From contig NZ_CP023315.3 in NCBI RefSeq assembly GCF_002310375.3, positions 1,054,001 through 1,118,000 on the forward strand: a stretch of DNA of 64,000 bases, given 5' to 3'. This stretch comes from Caulobacter vibrioides. GTDB lineage: Bacteria > Pseudomonadota > Alphaproteobacteria > Caulobacterales > Caulobacteraceae. Each line of letters begins with the position of its first letter. Position 1 is the first letter of the stretch. The position numbers and the translations under genes are program-made. Positions 56,801-64,000 of this stretch are shown here, one piece after another. The notes under the pieces were generated by a model. It made no database searches, was not told the origin of the DNA, and saw only the letters and a list, made by a program, of their open reading frames with translations.

Positions 56801-56828
56801 GTAATCTCCGAGCTTCAGTTGCCCCCGA

Positions 56829-58637
56829 TCAATCCTCATCCATCTTCAGGGCGGCGATGAAGGCTTCCTGCGGGATCTCGACCTTGCCGAACTGGCGCAT
56901 GCGCTTCTTGCCGGCCTTTTGCTTGTCCAGCAGCTTGCGCTTGCGGCTGGCGTCGCCGCCGTAGCACTTGGCGGTCACGTCCTTGCGCAGGGCGCGGACG
57001 GTTTCGCGGGCGATGATGCGGCCGCCGATGGCGGCCTGGATCGGGATGACGAACATGTGCTGGGGGATGAGCTCCTTCATCTTCTCGCACATGCCCCGGC
57101 CGCGGCTCTCGGCGCGGTCGCGGTGGACAAGCATCGAGAGCGCGTCGACGGGCTCGGCGTTGACCAGGATCGACATCTTCACGAGGTCGCCGACGCGGTA
57201 GTCCTCCAGCTGGTAGTCGAAGCTGGCATAGCCCTTCGAGATCGACTTGAGGCGGTCGTAGAAGTCGAACACCACCTCGTTCAGCGGCAGGTCGTAGACG
57301 ACCATGGCGCGGCTGCCGACGTAGGAGAGCTCGCGCTGCTGGCCGCGACGGTCCTGGCACAGCTTGATCACGCCGCCCAGGAACTCGTCGGGGGTGAAGA
57401 TCGTGGCCTTGATCCACGGCTCGGCGATGTTCTCGATCTGCATGACGTCCGGCAGGTCGGCCGGATTGTGCAGCTCGATCTCCTCGCCGTTGCGCATGTG
57501 GATCTTGTAGACGACCGACGGGGCGGTCGCGATCAGATCAAGGTCGAACTCGCGGGACAGGCGCTCCTGGATGATCTCCAGGTGCAGCAGGCCTAGGAAC
57601 CCGCAGCGGAAGCCAAAGCCGAGGGCGGCGCTGCTTTCCATCTCGTAGGTGAAGCTGGCGTCGTTGAGGCGCAGCTTGCCGACGGCGGCGCGCAGGTCCT
57701 CGAAGTCGGCGGCGTCGACCGGGAAGAGGCCGCAGAACACCACGGGGACCACTTCCTTGAAGCCCTTGAGGGCTTCGGCGGTGGGCTTCTTCTCGTCGGT
57801 GATGGTGTCGCCGACGGCGGCGTCGGCCACTTCCTTGATGCTGGCGGTGAAGAAGCCGACCTCGCCGGGGCCGAGGTATTCGACGTCGGTGGCCTTGGGC
57901 GTGAAGACGCCGACCTTGTCGATGCGGTGGGTGGCGCCCGTTTGCATCATGCGGACCTGCTGGCCGGCCTTCAGCGAGCCGTCGAAGATGCGCACCAGCA
58001 CCACGACGCCCAGATAGGCGTCGTACCAGGCGTCGACCAGCAGGGCCTTCAGGGGCGCGTTCGGGTCGCCCTTGGGCGGGGGCAGGCGGGTGACGATGGC
58101 TTCCAGCACGTCGGGGATGCCGATACCGGTCTTGGCCGAGCACTCGACGGCGTCGGAGGCGTCCAGGCCGATGACGTCCTCGATCTGCGCCTTGACGCGG
58201 TCGACGTCGGCGGCGGGGAGGTCGACCTTGTTCAGGACCGGGACGATCTCGTGGTTGTTGTCGATGGCCTGGTAGACATTGGCCAGGGTCTGGGCTTCCA
58301 CGCCCTGGCTGGCGTCGACGACCAGGATCGAGCCTTCGCAGGCGGCCAGGGACCGGCTGACCTCGTAGGCGAAGTCGACGTGCCCGGGGGTGTCCATCAG
58401 GTTGAGGATGTAGGTCTCGCCGTCATTGGCCTTGTAGGTCAGGCGCACGGTCTGCGCCTTGATGGTGATGCCGCGCTCCTTCTCGATGTCCATGTTGTCC
58501 AGGACCTGGGCGCTCATCTCGCGCGCGGTGAGGCCGCCGGTGGTCTGGATCAGCCGATCCGAGAGCGTGGATTTGCCGTGGTCAATGTGCGCAACGATGG
58601 AGAAGTTGCGGATCTTGTCGAGGGGCGTCGAAGTCAT
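56829..58637 (-). CDS. lepA: Elongation factor 4 (LepA)
   Basis: 602 residues, the usual LepA length. Ribosome-associated GTPase. G1 [14 protein letters not shown] at the N-terminus, G3 DTPGHVDF, G4 NKVDLP, followed by domain II and the EF4-specific C-terminal part ([40 protein letters not shown]). Start at 58637 ([11 protein letters not shown]) is preferred; another ATG at 58649 adds four residues. No ribosome site is visible upstream of either, which may indicate a leaderless or weakly initiated message. Confidence 0.98.
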   Translation of the reverse strand: MTSTPLDKIRNFSIVAHIDHGKSTLSDRLIQTTGGLTAREMSAQVLDNMDIEKERGITIKAQTVRLTYKANDGETYILNLMDTPGHVDFAYEVSRSLAACEGSILVVDASQGVEAQTLANVYQAIDNNHEIVPVLNKVDLPAADVDRVKAQIEDVIGLDASDAVECSAKTGIGIPDVLEAIVTRLPPPKGDPNAPLKALLVDAWYDAYLGVVVLVRIFDGSLKAGQQVRMMQTGATHRIDKVGVFTPKATDVEYLGPGEVGFFTASIKEVADAAVGDTITDEKKPTAEALKGFKEVVPVVFCGLFPVDAADFEDLRAAVGKLRLNDASFTYEMESSAALGFGFRCGFLGLLHLEIIQERLSREFDLDLIATAPSVVYKIHMRNGEEIELHNPADLPDVMQIENIAEPWIKATIFTPDEFLGGVIKLCQDRRGQQRELSYVGSRAMVVYDLPLNEVVFDFYDRLKSISKGYASFDYQLEDYRVGDLVKMSILVNAEPVDALSMLVHRDRAESRGRGMCEKMKELIPQHMFVIPIQAAIGGRIIARETVRALRKDVTAKCYGGDASRKRKLLDKQKAGKKRMRQFGKVEIPQEAFIAALKMDED

Positions 58638-58798
58638 GCGCGTGCGCATATCACATTTGCGCCGCTTCGCGAGGGGCGTTGCGGTCGCGGTGAGGGCGTG
58701 AGCGGCGGTTATGCTTAACCGCGCGTTAAGTTTGGAGCCCCAAACCGGACGCAATGGCTTGCAACAGTGTTGCAAACAATTTGATCCGGAGGCCTGAC

Positions 58799-59497
58799 AT
58801 GGACCGTCGCAAGCTGATCCTCTCGAGCGCCGCCTTGGGCCTGTCCGCAGTCGCGTCGGAGGCCCTGGCCCGCCAGCGCATCACCTCCGAGCAACTGCCG
58901 CCGGCGCAGCCGATCACCGATCCCAACGCCCCGCCGCCCGCGCCGCAGGAAACCTATGCGCCGCCGGCCCCGGCCTCCAGCGGCCCCACCCCCACCTACG
59001 GCACGGGGCGGGCGCAGACCTACTCGGCGGACGAGATGATCCGCGCCACGTCCGACTTCCTGGGCGTCACGGCCGAAAGCGCGGGCGCGGCGATCGAGAA
59101 GGTGTTCAAGGACAAGGGCCAGCCCACCGCCTACATCGCCGGCGAGGAGGGCTCGGGCGCCTTCATCGCGGGCCTGCGCTATGGTCGAGGCCTGCTGTAC
59201 ATGAAGGGCCGCCCGACCCTGGAGGTCTTCTGGCAGGGCCCGACCATCGGCTGGGACTGGGGCGGCAACGCCAGCCGCGTCTTCACCCTGTGCTATGACC
59301 TGCAGTATCCGGACGCCATCTTCCGCCGCTTCCCCGGCGTGGAGGGCAGCGCCTATCTCGTCGGCGGCCTGGGCGTGAACTACCAGAAGGCGGACGAGAT
59401 CATCCTGGCGCCGATCCGCGCGGGCGTCGGCCTGCGTCTGGGGGCCAATGTCGGCTATCTCGGCTACAGCCGCGAGCGTCGCCGGCTGCCGTTCTAA
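58799..59497 (+). CDS. DUF1134 family exported protein
   Basis: 232 residues; start ATG with GGAGG 8 bases upstream. Signal peptide with RRK ([20 protein letters not shown], then EALARQ; a Tat-like double arginine without the full consensus). Proline-rich linker, then the DUF1134 domain ([24 protein letters not shown]-like [48 protein letters not shown]). The glycine-rich end resembles lipid-binding SYLF/DUF1134 proteins. Function unknown; periplasm or membrane-associated. Confidence 0.88.
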   Translation: MDRRKLILSSAALGLSAVASEALARQRITSEQLPPAQPITDPNAPPPAPQETYAPPAPASSGPTPTYGTGRAQTYSADEMIRATSDFLGVTAESAGAAIEKVFKDKGQPTAYIAGEEGSGAFIAGLRYGRGLLYMKGRPTLEVFWQGPTIGWDWGGNASRVFTLCYDLQYPDAIFRRFPGVEGSAYLVGGLGVNYQKADEIILAPIRAGVGLRLGANVGYLGYSRERRRLPF

Positions 59498-59500
59498 GGG

Positions 59501-59526
59501 GAGGCTCTCCTGCACGGGAGAGCCTC
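59501..59526. terminator. Hairpin between convergent genes
   Basis: GAGGCTCTCC-TGCAC-GGGAGAGCCTC, a 10-base perfect stem just after the DUF1134 stop and 7 bases before the end of the minus-strand UPF0114 gene. Likely terminator for both. Confidence 0.7.
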
Positions 59527-59532
59527 AAGGCC

Positions 59533-60060
59533 TCAGTGTTTGGACACCTTGGCGTTTAGCCAGTCCATCACAGCCAGCAGCACGCCTGAGACCACGAACG
59601 ACAGGTGGACCATCACCAGCCAGAACAGGCGCACCTGGTCCACGGTCTGCCCGGGCTCGGTGAGCTTGAGGAACGCCTTCAGCAGGGCGATGGCCGAGAT
59701 CGCCACGATCGAGGCGATCAGCTTCATCTTCAGGCCCGAGAAGTCGACCGTGCCCATCCAGTCGGGGCGATCCTCATGGCTGGCGGTGTCGATCTTGGAG
59801 ACGAAGTTCTCGTAGCCGGACAGGATGACGATCACCATCAGATTGGCCGCCAGCGACAGGTCGATCAGGGTGAGGGCCATCAGGATGGCGCTTTCCGGCG
59901 TCATCGACGGAACGCGTGGCAACTCCTGGAACAGCTCCTGGAAGAACACGACCATCAGCGCCGCCAGGGCCACGACGAGGCCGACATAGAACGGCGCCAT
60001 CAGCCAGCGGGACGCGAACAGACCGCGTTCCAGCCAGGTTTCCAACACGGGTTTCTTCAT
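59533..60060 (-). CDS. UPF0114 / YqhA family membrane protein
   Basis: 175 residues with four membrane segments: WLMAPFYVGLVVALAALMVVFF, ESAILMALTLIDLSLAANLMVIVIL, LIASIVAISAIALLKAFL and LFWLVMVHLSFVVSGVLLAVMDW. The motifs SRWLMAPFYVGL and SGYENFVSKID are diagnostic. Function unknown. Separated from the downstream-facing DUF4139 gene by 48 bases on the same strand. Confidence 0.92.
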   Translation of the reverse strand: MKKPVLETWLERGLFASRWLMAPFYVGLVVALAALMVVFFQELFQELPRVPSMTPESAILMALTLIDLSLAANLMVIVILSGYENFVSKIDTASHEDRPDWMGTVDFSGLKMKLIASIVAISAIALLKAFLKLTEPGQTVDQVRLFWLVMVHLSFVVSGVLLAVMDWLNAKVSKH

Positions 60061-60108
60061 GCGGCCCTCCGATACGCCCCAGCGTCTAGAGGTCCAGCAT
60101 GACGGTAT

Positions 60109-61830
60109 CTAGCGGGCGAAAGCCACCGCATAACGGAAGCTCCGGCGTTCGCCGGCCGGGAGCGTGACCCGCCAGGCGACCTGACCCTGGCGGATGTCGT
60201 GCTTCTGGGGTTCGGCCACGACCTTGAACTGCGGCGCGCTGGGGTCGTGACGGATCTCCACCGTGATCGGGACCGTCTTGGCGTTGGCCAGGTCGAGCTC
60301 GTAGGTGCGGCGCACGCGGCCTTTCGACAGCGTCCGTTCCTCGACCAGGCGCGGCCGGGCGTGAACGTCCATGGCGCGGCCGATGACGAGGTCCAGCGGC
60401 TCTCCCACCGCCACGTCGCGCACCGCCTGCTCGCCGGCGAAGGTCGGGCGGCCGGCGGCGGTCTCGATCGCCGACAAGGCGCCCGAGGGCAGGGGCTTGC
60501 CCAGACCGTTGGCGGTCTTGTTCTCCAGCCGCAGCACGACATTGGGCGTGATCAATGGCGCATCCGCCGCGTCATAGCCGTCATAGCTGTCCATCTCGAC
60601 GGCGTAGAGCCGCTGGAAGGCGACGTCCTTCTGGTCGAGGAAGGCCACCTGCTTGGTCTGCCGGGCGTTCAGGGTGACCAGCTCGGGCAGGGTGTAGAGC
60701 TTGTAGTCGCCCAGGTTCGACTGCTCGGCCAGCTTGGCGCGCGCGCCGGTGACCATGATCTCTTCGGCTCCGAAGCGAGCCATGGGCGCGGCCGACATCA
60801 CCGGGGGGATGGGCAGAGGCGGCTGCGGCGACGCCGGCGGTGGCGGCGCCTGGCCGAAGTGTGTGGTGTCCATCGGCCAACAGGCGCGGTGAATGGATCG
60901 GGCCTTGCCCCTGTCCACGTGGACGGGTGTGCGCGACAGCTTTCCGGCGACCGTCTGGGTCTTGGCGTTGGCGAACTGGCTGCCGCCGCTGTTGACCAGG
61001 GTCAGCCAGCCGGTCAGGTCCAGGCGCTGGCCGTCGGGGTGGATGCGCGCCACATAGTCGGCCTGCCAGTTCACGCCCAGCGCCAGGTACGAGACCGTCA
61101 GTTTCGCCCGCGTGGGCGCCGGGACCTCGACGATGGTCGAGAGGCTGGGCTTGTCGGTCAGGCCCTCGGGGACGGCGCCCAGCACCAGACGCTCGGCGCC
61201 GCCCGAGCAGCCCAGGGCTTCCACCCCTTCGGCCGTACGAACCATCAGGCCATAGGGGCCCTGGATCAGCGTCGCGTCGACGGTCTGCTGGCGGCCCGTC
61301 TTGCGGTTGGTGCGCACCACCTTGATCGGCTGGCCCAGGGAGCGCTCGACCAGGGTTCCGGGGCTCAAGAGGGCGTAGTCATAGTTTCGCTCGACGGCCT
61401 TGCCGGGCAGGCCCTCGACGGCGGCGCTTTGCGGGATCAGGCCCTCGGCGACGCCGTCGAACCGCAGCGTGTGGCGGCCGGCGGGCAAATCCACCGTGCG
61501 GGTCTCGGTGACCAGCACGAGGCCCTTCTCGCGCGCCTGCTGGCGGACCCAGGGCGACATGGCCTGGAACGGTCCGTCGCCGTCGCGATAGAGGGTGATC
61601 GCCACCGTCTCGGGCGCGCGCGACGCGAGGGTCTCGGCGTGGGCCGGAAGCGCGACGGCGAGGGCCAGGGCGAGGGCGGCGGCGGCAGCCTTCTCCTCCC
61701 CCGTGAAACGGGGGAGGGGGACCGCGAAGCGGTGGAGGGGGCGCTCGTCGGCGGCGATTACGCCCCCTCCGTCACGATGCGTATTCGCATCGCGCCACCT
61801 CCCCCGCCATGCGGGTGAGGAGGACTTCAT
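60109..61830 (-). CDS. DUF4139 protein with a repeat inserted in its signal peptide
   Basis: 573 residues. DUF4139 motifs: PQSAAVEGLPGKAVERNYDY, VERSLGQPIKVVRT, LTVSYLALGVNWQADYVARI, LTGWLTLVNSGGSQFANAKTQTVAGK and a beta-rich C-terminal domain with GERRSFRYAVAFAR. The ATG lies in the upstream gene's stop (TGATG), so it is translationally coupled. Residues 3 to about 46 are encoded by a palindromic intergenic repeat; immediately after comes AAAAALALALAVALPAHAET, a normal signal-peptide core. The protein therefore has an unusually long, Arg-rich N-region, and export may be impaired. The family is found in bacteria and eukaryotes with unknown function. Confidence 0.85.
   Translation of the reverse strand: MKSSSPAWRGRWRDANTHRDGGGVIAADERPLHRFAVPLPRFTGEEKAAAAALALALAVALPAHAETLASRAPETVAITLYRDGDGPFQAMSPWVRQQAREKGLVLVTETRTVDLPAGRHTLRFDGVAEGLIPQSAAVEGLPGKAVERNYDYALLSPGTLVERSLGQPIKVVRTNRKTGRQQTVDATLIQGPYGLMVRTAEGVEALGCSGGAERLVLGAVPEGLTDKPSLSTIVEVPAPTRAKLTVSYLALGVNWQADYVARIHPDGQRLDLTGWLTLVNSGGSQFANAKTQTVAGKLSRTPVHVDRGKARSIHRACWPMDTTHFGQAPPPPASPQPPLPIPPVMSAAPMARFGAEEIMVTGARAKLAEQSNLGDYKLYTLPELVTLNARQTKQVAFLDQKDVAFQRLYAVEMDSYDGYDAADAPLITPNVVLRLENKTANGLGKPLPSGALSAIETAAGRPTFAGEQAVRDVAVGEPLDLVIGRAMDVHARPRLVEERTLSKGRVRRTYELDLANAKTVPITVEIRHDPSAPQFKVVAEPQKHDIRQGQVAWRVTLPAGERRSFRYAVAFAR
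61692..61823. repeat. Palindromic repeat inside the DUF4139 coding region
   Basis: Outer arms TCTCCTCCCCCGT and ACCTCCCCCGCCATGCGGGTGAGGAGG flank GACCGCGAAGCGGTGGAGGGGGCG, GATTACGCCCCCTCCGTCAC and a small AT-poor hairpin GATGCGTATTCGCATC. The element type (CTCCCCC...GGAGGGGGCG...GGAGG) is a common intergenic repeat in Caulobacter (from memory). Here it reads open in the DUF4139 frame. Confidence 0.75.
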
Positions 61831-63203
61831 CACCACCCCGTCTCGACCGTGAAGGTCAGCACGGTTTCACCATTGGCGGGCACCGGCACGCTCCAGCCCA
61901 GGGTCCCGGCGTCGATGCGGCGGCCCTTCAGGCTTTCGGCCTTGACGGTGCTGTCACGCCCAAGGCCGCCTTGGCGCAGCTCGATCGTCACGGGTTGGTC
62001 CTTGGCGTTGCGCAGCAGGTACTTCATCTCGTAGCGCGTCAGGCGCTTGGAGACGCGGGACTCCGCCACCAGGGTCGCCTGGCTGGAGACGTCGAAGGCC
62101 TCGCCGGTCTTGATCGACAGCTCCGAGCCCGCCGGCGTGTGGCCGATGGCGTTCTCGCCGACGAACTTCGGATCGCCGGCCGCGTCGCGCATATAGACCC
62201 GCATCGTCCCCATCGGCAGCTGGGCGCCCAGACCCGCCAGCTTGGCGTTGCTGAACTGGATGGCGACGACGGCCTTGGTGGGTTCGGCCTGGCTGGTGAA
62301 CCAGCCTTCGCGAACCTCATAGACCTTCTTGGCGGTGACGCCCTGGGCCGACAGGAAGCCGACCTGCTTGTTCTGGTTGGAGGCGATCGTGGTGCGCTCG
62401 GGCAGGGGATAGACATAGTAGTCGGCCACCCGCTCGCCGACGCCGCTTTCGGTTCCGGCGCTGATCATGCCGGGCGACCGGCGCGGCCGGAACACGCCAC
62501 CGTCGTTCAGCTGGTTGACGTCGCCCGCCACCAGCTGGGTCCGGGCGTTCTCGAACGGCGTGCCGGAATTGTTCGACAGGGTGATCCAGCCCTGCAGGTC
62601 CATCGTGCTCTTGGCCTCGTCGAACAGGGCCACATAGTCGGCCTTCCAGGAGAGGCCTGAGGTCAGGTAGCTAAGCTTGGCCTGCCGCGCCCCGGCGGTG
62701 GCGGCCTCGACACTGACCGACAGGGTCGGACGGGCGCGCAGGGTCTCGGGCACCTTGTCGAAGATCACGCGGGTGGGGACGCCGTCGTCGCGCAGCACCT
62801 CGATCCGGTCGCCGATCTTCAGCACCACGCCCTGGTTAGCGGCCAGCACGGTGGCGACCTCGGTGGTCTCCTTGCCATCGCCGGGATTGGTGCGGACGAT
62901 CTTCACCTGCTGGCCGACCGCCTTCTCCATCAGCTTGTCGGGCGTCAGCAGGTCGTAGTCGAAGTTCTGCTCCAGGATGGTCACGCCGGGCGCCGAGAGA
63001 CTGACCGTCTCGGGGCGGATCGCGGCGGAGACGTCCTTGAACTCCAGCTTCTGACGTCCGGCCTTCAGGTCCAGCGGGCGGGCGTCCTCCACCAGGGCCA
63101 GGTTGGAATTGTAGATGGTGACCGAGACGTCGCGGCCCTGCGCGTGGGCAGTGAGCGGGGCGAGTAGCAGCGCGGCCGAGGCCAGCAGCATGCGGCGGTT
63201 CAT
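61830..63203 (-). CDS. DUF4139 family exported protein
   Basis: 457 residues. Signal peptide MNRRMLLASAALLLAPLTAH, AQG cleavage. Then VTIYNSNLALVEDARPLDLKAGRQKLEF, LEQNFDYDLLTPDKLMEKAVGQQVKIVRT, and the DUF4139 core LSYLTSGLSWKADYVALFDEAK, LQGWITLSNNSGTPFENARTQLVAGDVN. It is the paralogue of the downstream gene, about the same core with a normal signal peptide. The two form a tandem-duplicate operon with overlapping stop and start codons. Function unknown; probably periplasmic. Confidence 0.9.
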   Translation of the reverse strand: MNRRMLLASAALLLAPLTAHAQGRDVSVTIYNSNLALVEDARPLDLKAGRQKLEFKDVSAAIRPETVSLSAPGVTILEQNFDYDLLTPDKLMEKAVGQQVKIVRTNPGDGKETTEVATVLAANQGVVLKIGDRIEVLRDDGVPTRVIFDKVPETLRARPTLSVSVEAATAGARQAKLSYLTSGLSWKADYVALFDEAKSTMDLQGWITLSNNSGTPFENARTQLVAGDVNQLNDGGVFRPRRSPGMISAGTESGVGERVADYYVYPLPERTTIASNQNKQVGFLSAQGVTAKKVYEVREGWFTSQAEPTKAVVAIQFSNAKLAGLGAQLPMGTMRVYMRDAAGDPKFVGENAIGHTPAGSELSIKTGEAFDVSSQATLVAESRVSKRLTRYEMKYLLRNAKDQPVTIELRQGGLGRDSTVKAESLKGRRIDAGTLGWSVPVPANGETVLTFTVETGW

Positions 63204-63394
63204 CGACGTCCTCCCGTGTATTTACAGAAGTAAGCTACACGGGATTGAGGCGGAGTCGAGGCGGTTGAGCGCTTGCCAATCCGAACTTCCCGGCGAACGC
63301 CCGGACCCAGAGCCAGCCTCAGCCTAAGAAGGGCCTGGCGCGCCTGCGCCTTGCGATCTGGGCCCCGGCGTTCGCCGGAGAAGTCGGTGGAAGG

Positions 63395-63985
63395 CTAGCC
63401 GCCCCACACCTGCTTGAGGCGCGCGTCGCGACCGCAGCCGGTGCGATAGGCGAAGTAGTTCAGCTTGTTCCGCTTGGCGTAGTCGCGGTGGTATTCCTCG
63501 GCCAGATAGAAGGTCTGCACCGGCAGGATCTGCGTCTTCATCGTGCCGGTCTTCAGGCGCTTGGCGGCCTCAGTGCGGGACTTCTCGGCGATCGGGCGCT
63601 GGGCGGGCGTGACGAACACGGCCGGGCGGTAGGACGGTCCCCGGTCGCAGAACTGGCCGCCGTCGTCGGTGGGATCGACCAGCTTCCAGTAGCGGTACAG
63701 CAGAAAGCCGTAGTCCAGCTTGGCCGGGTCATAGGTGACGCGGACGGCCTCGTAGTGGCCGCTGGTCTCGCTGGTGACATCCCGATAGGTCGGGTTCTTC
63801 AGGTGGCCGCCGGTATAGCCGCTCTCGACCTTGAGGACGCCGGGCACGCCCTGCATGTCGTGCTCCATGCACCAGAAGCAGCCGCCGGCGAAGATGGCGG
63901 TCTCGGTCTTGGGGGCGGCGAGGGCGGGAGCGGTGGCGCCAAGAACGGTGAGGGTGGCGGCGAAAAGGACGATCAGGCGGCGCAT
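63395..63985 (-). CDS. msrA: Exported peptide methionine-S-sulfoxide reductase
   Basis: 196 residues. Signal peptide MRRLIVLFAATLTVLGATAP, cleavage near ALAA. Catalytic motif AIFAGGCFWCMEHDMQGVPG, GYTGGHLKNPTYRDVTSETSGHYEAV, DPTDDGGQFCDRGPSYRPAVFV, and Y-rich HRDYAKRNKLNYFAYRTGCGRD, all MsrA. The signal sequence puts it in the periplasm, where it would repair oxidised envelope proteins, complementing the cytoplasmic MsrA at 2023. Confidence 0.94.
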   Translation of the reverse strand: MRRLIVLFAATLTVLGATAPALAAPKTETAIFAGGCFWCMEHDMQGVPGVLKVESGYTGGHLKNPTYRDVTSETSGHYEAVRVTYDPAKLDYGFLLYRYWKLVDPTDDGGQFCDRGPSYRPAVFVTPAQRPIAEKSRTEAAKRLKTGTMKTQILPVQTFYLAEEYHRDYAKRNKLNYFAYRTGCGRDARLKQVWGG

Positions 63986-64000
63986 CGGGGTCTCCGGCAG

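Overview
The window looks like a chromosome segment of a Caulobacter species (Alphaproteobacteria, high GC, strong codon bias). The main evidence is an intact S-layer export and anchoring locus: an RsaA-type S-layer gene, the type I exporter genes rsaD and rsaE, a perosamine O-antigen operon (gmd, N-acetyltransferase, per, two glycosyltransferases) and the TolC-like rsaF. TonB-dependent receptors, a Pho-type phytase locus and a SapC/JmjC/tryptophan-halogenase-like cluster fit the same oligotrophic lifestyle. The S-layer protein differs clearly from the classical C. crescentus RsaA as I remember it, so this is probably another strain or species. I see no rRNA, CRISPR array, prophage or recognisable transposase.

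Layout. 1-2.7 kb: a partial TonB receptor diverges from a TetR regulator across a palindromic operator candidate, followed by a YjbR/MmcQ-like gene and msrA. 2.8 kb: tRNA-Ser(GGA). 3.2-8.2 kb: a two-domain beta-propeller phytase diverges from a TonB receptor across an array of Pho-box-like repeats. 8.4-10 kb: an ABC-F ATPase. 10.5-17.1 kb: a carbohydrate-type TonB receptor with SapC, JmjC-like and tryptophan-halogenase-like genes, preceded by two LacI-type operator candidates. 17.1-19.8 kb: a glycosyltransferase and an FkbM methyltransferase. 19.9-37 kb: an XRE regulator and an unknown 504-residue protein diverge from the S-layer gene, then come rsaD, rsaE, the O-antigen genes, rsaF and another glycosyltransferase. 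37-49 kb: housekeeping and envelope genes, including several very small ones. 49.4-56.6 kb: two large surface proteins that reuse the RsaA-type anchoring domain. 56.8-64 kb: lepA, DUF1134, UPF0114, two DUF4139 paralogues and a secreted MsrA.

The most notable points are these. (1) The S-layer gene is split by an apparent one-base deletion after codon 132, although the rest of the locus is intact. (2) Two further proteins carry the RsaA-like anchoring domain. One is a second S-layer-like protein. The other is a 1480-residue protein whose N-terminal serralysin domain has lost every zinc and catalytic residue, followed by seven Ig-like repeats and the anchoring domain at its C-terminus. Together they suggest a family of surface proteins sharing one O-antigen-binding module. 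(3) A family of CTAGAGC-capped palindromic doublets with conserved ends but different self-complementary cores lies between genes and supplies the TAG stop codon of four of them. (4) A different palindromic repeat has inserted in frame into the signal peptide of a DUF4139 protein.
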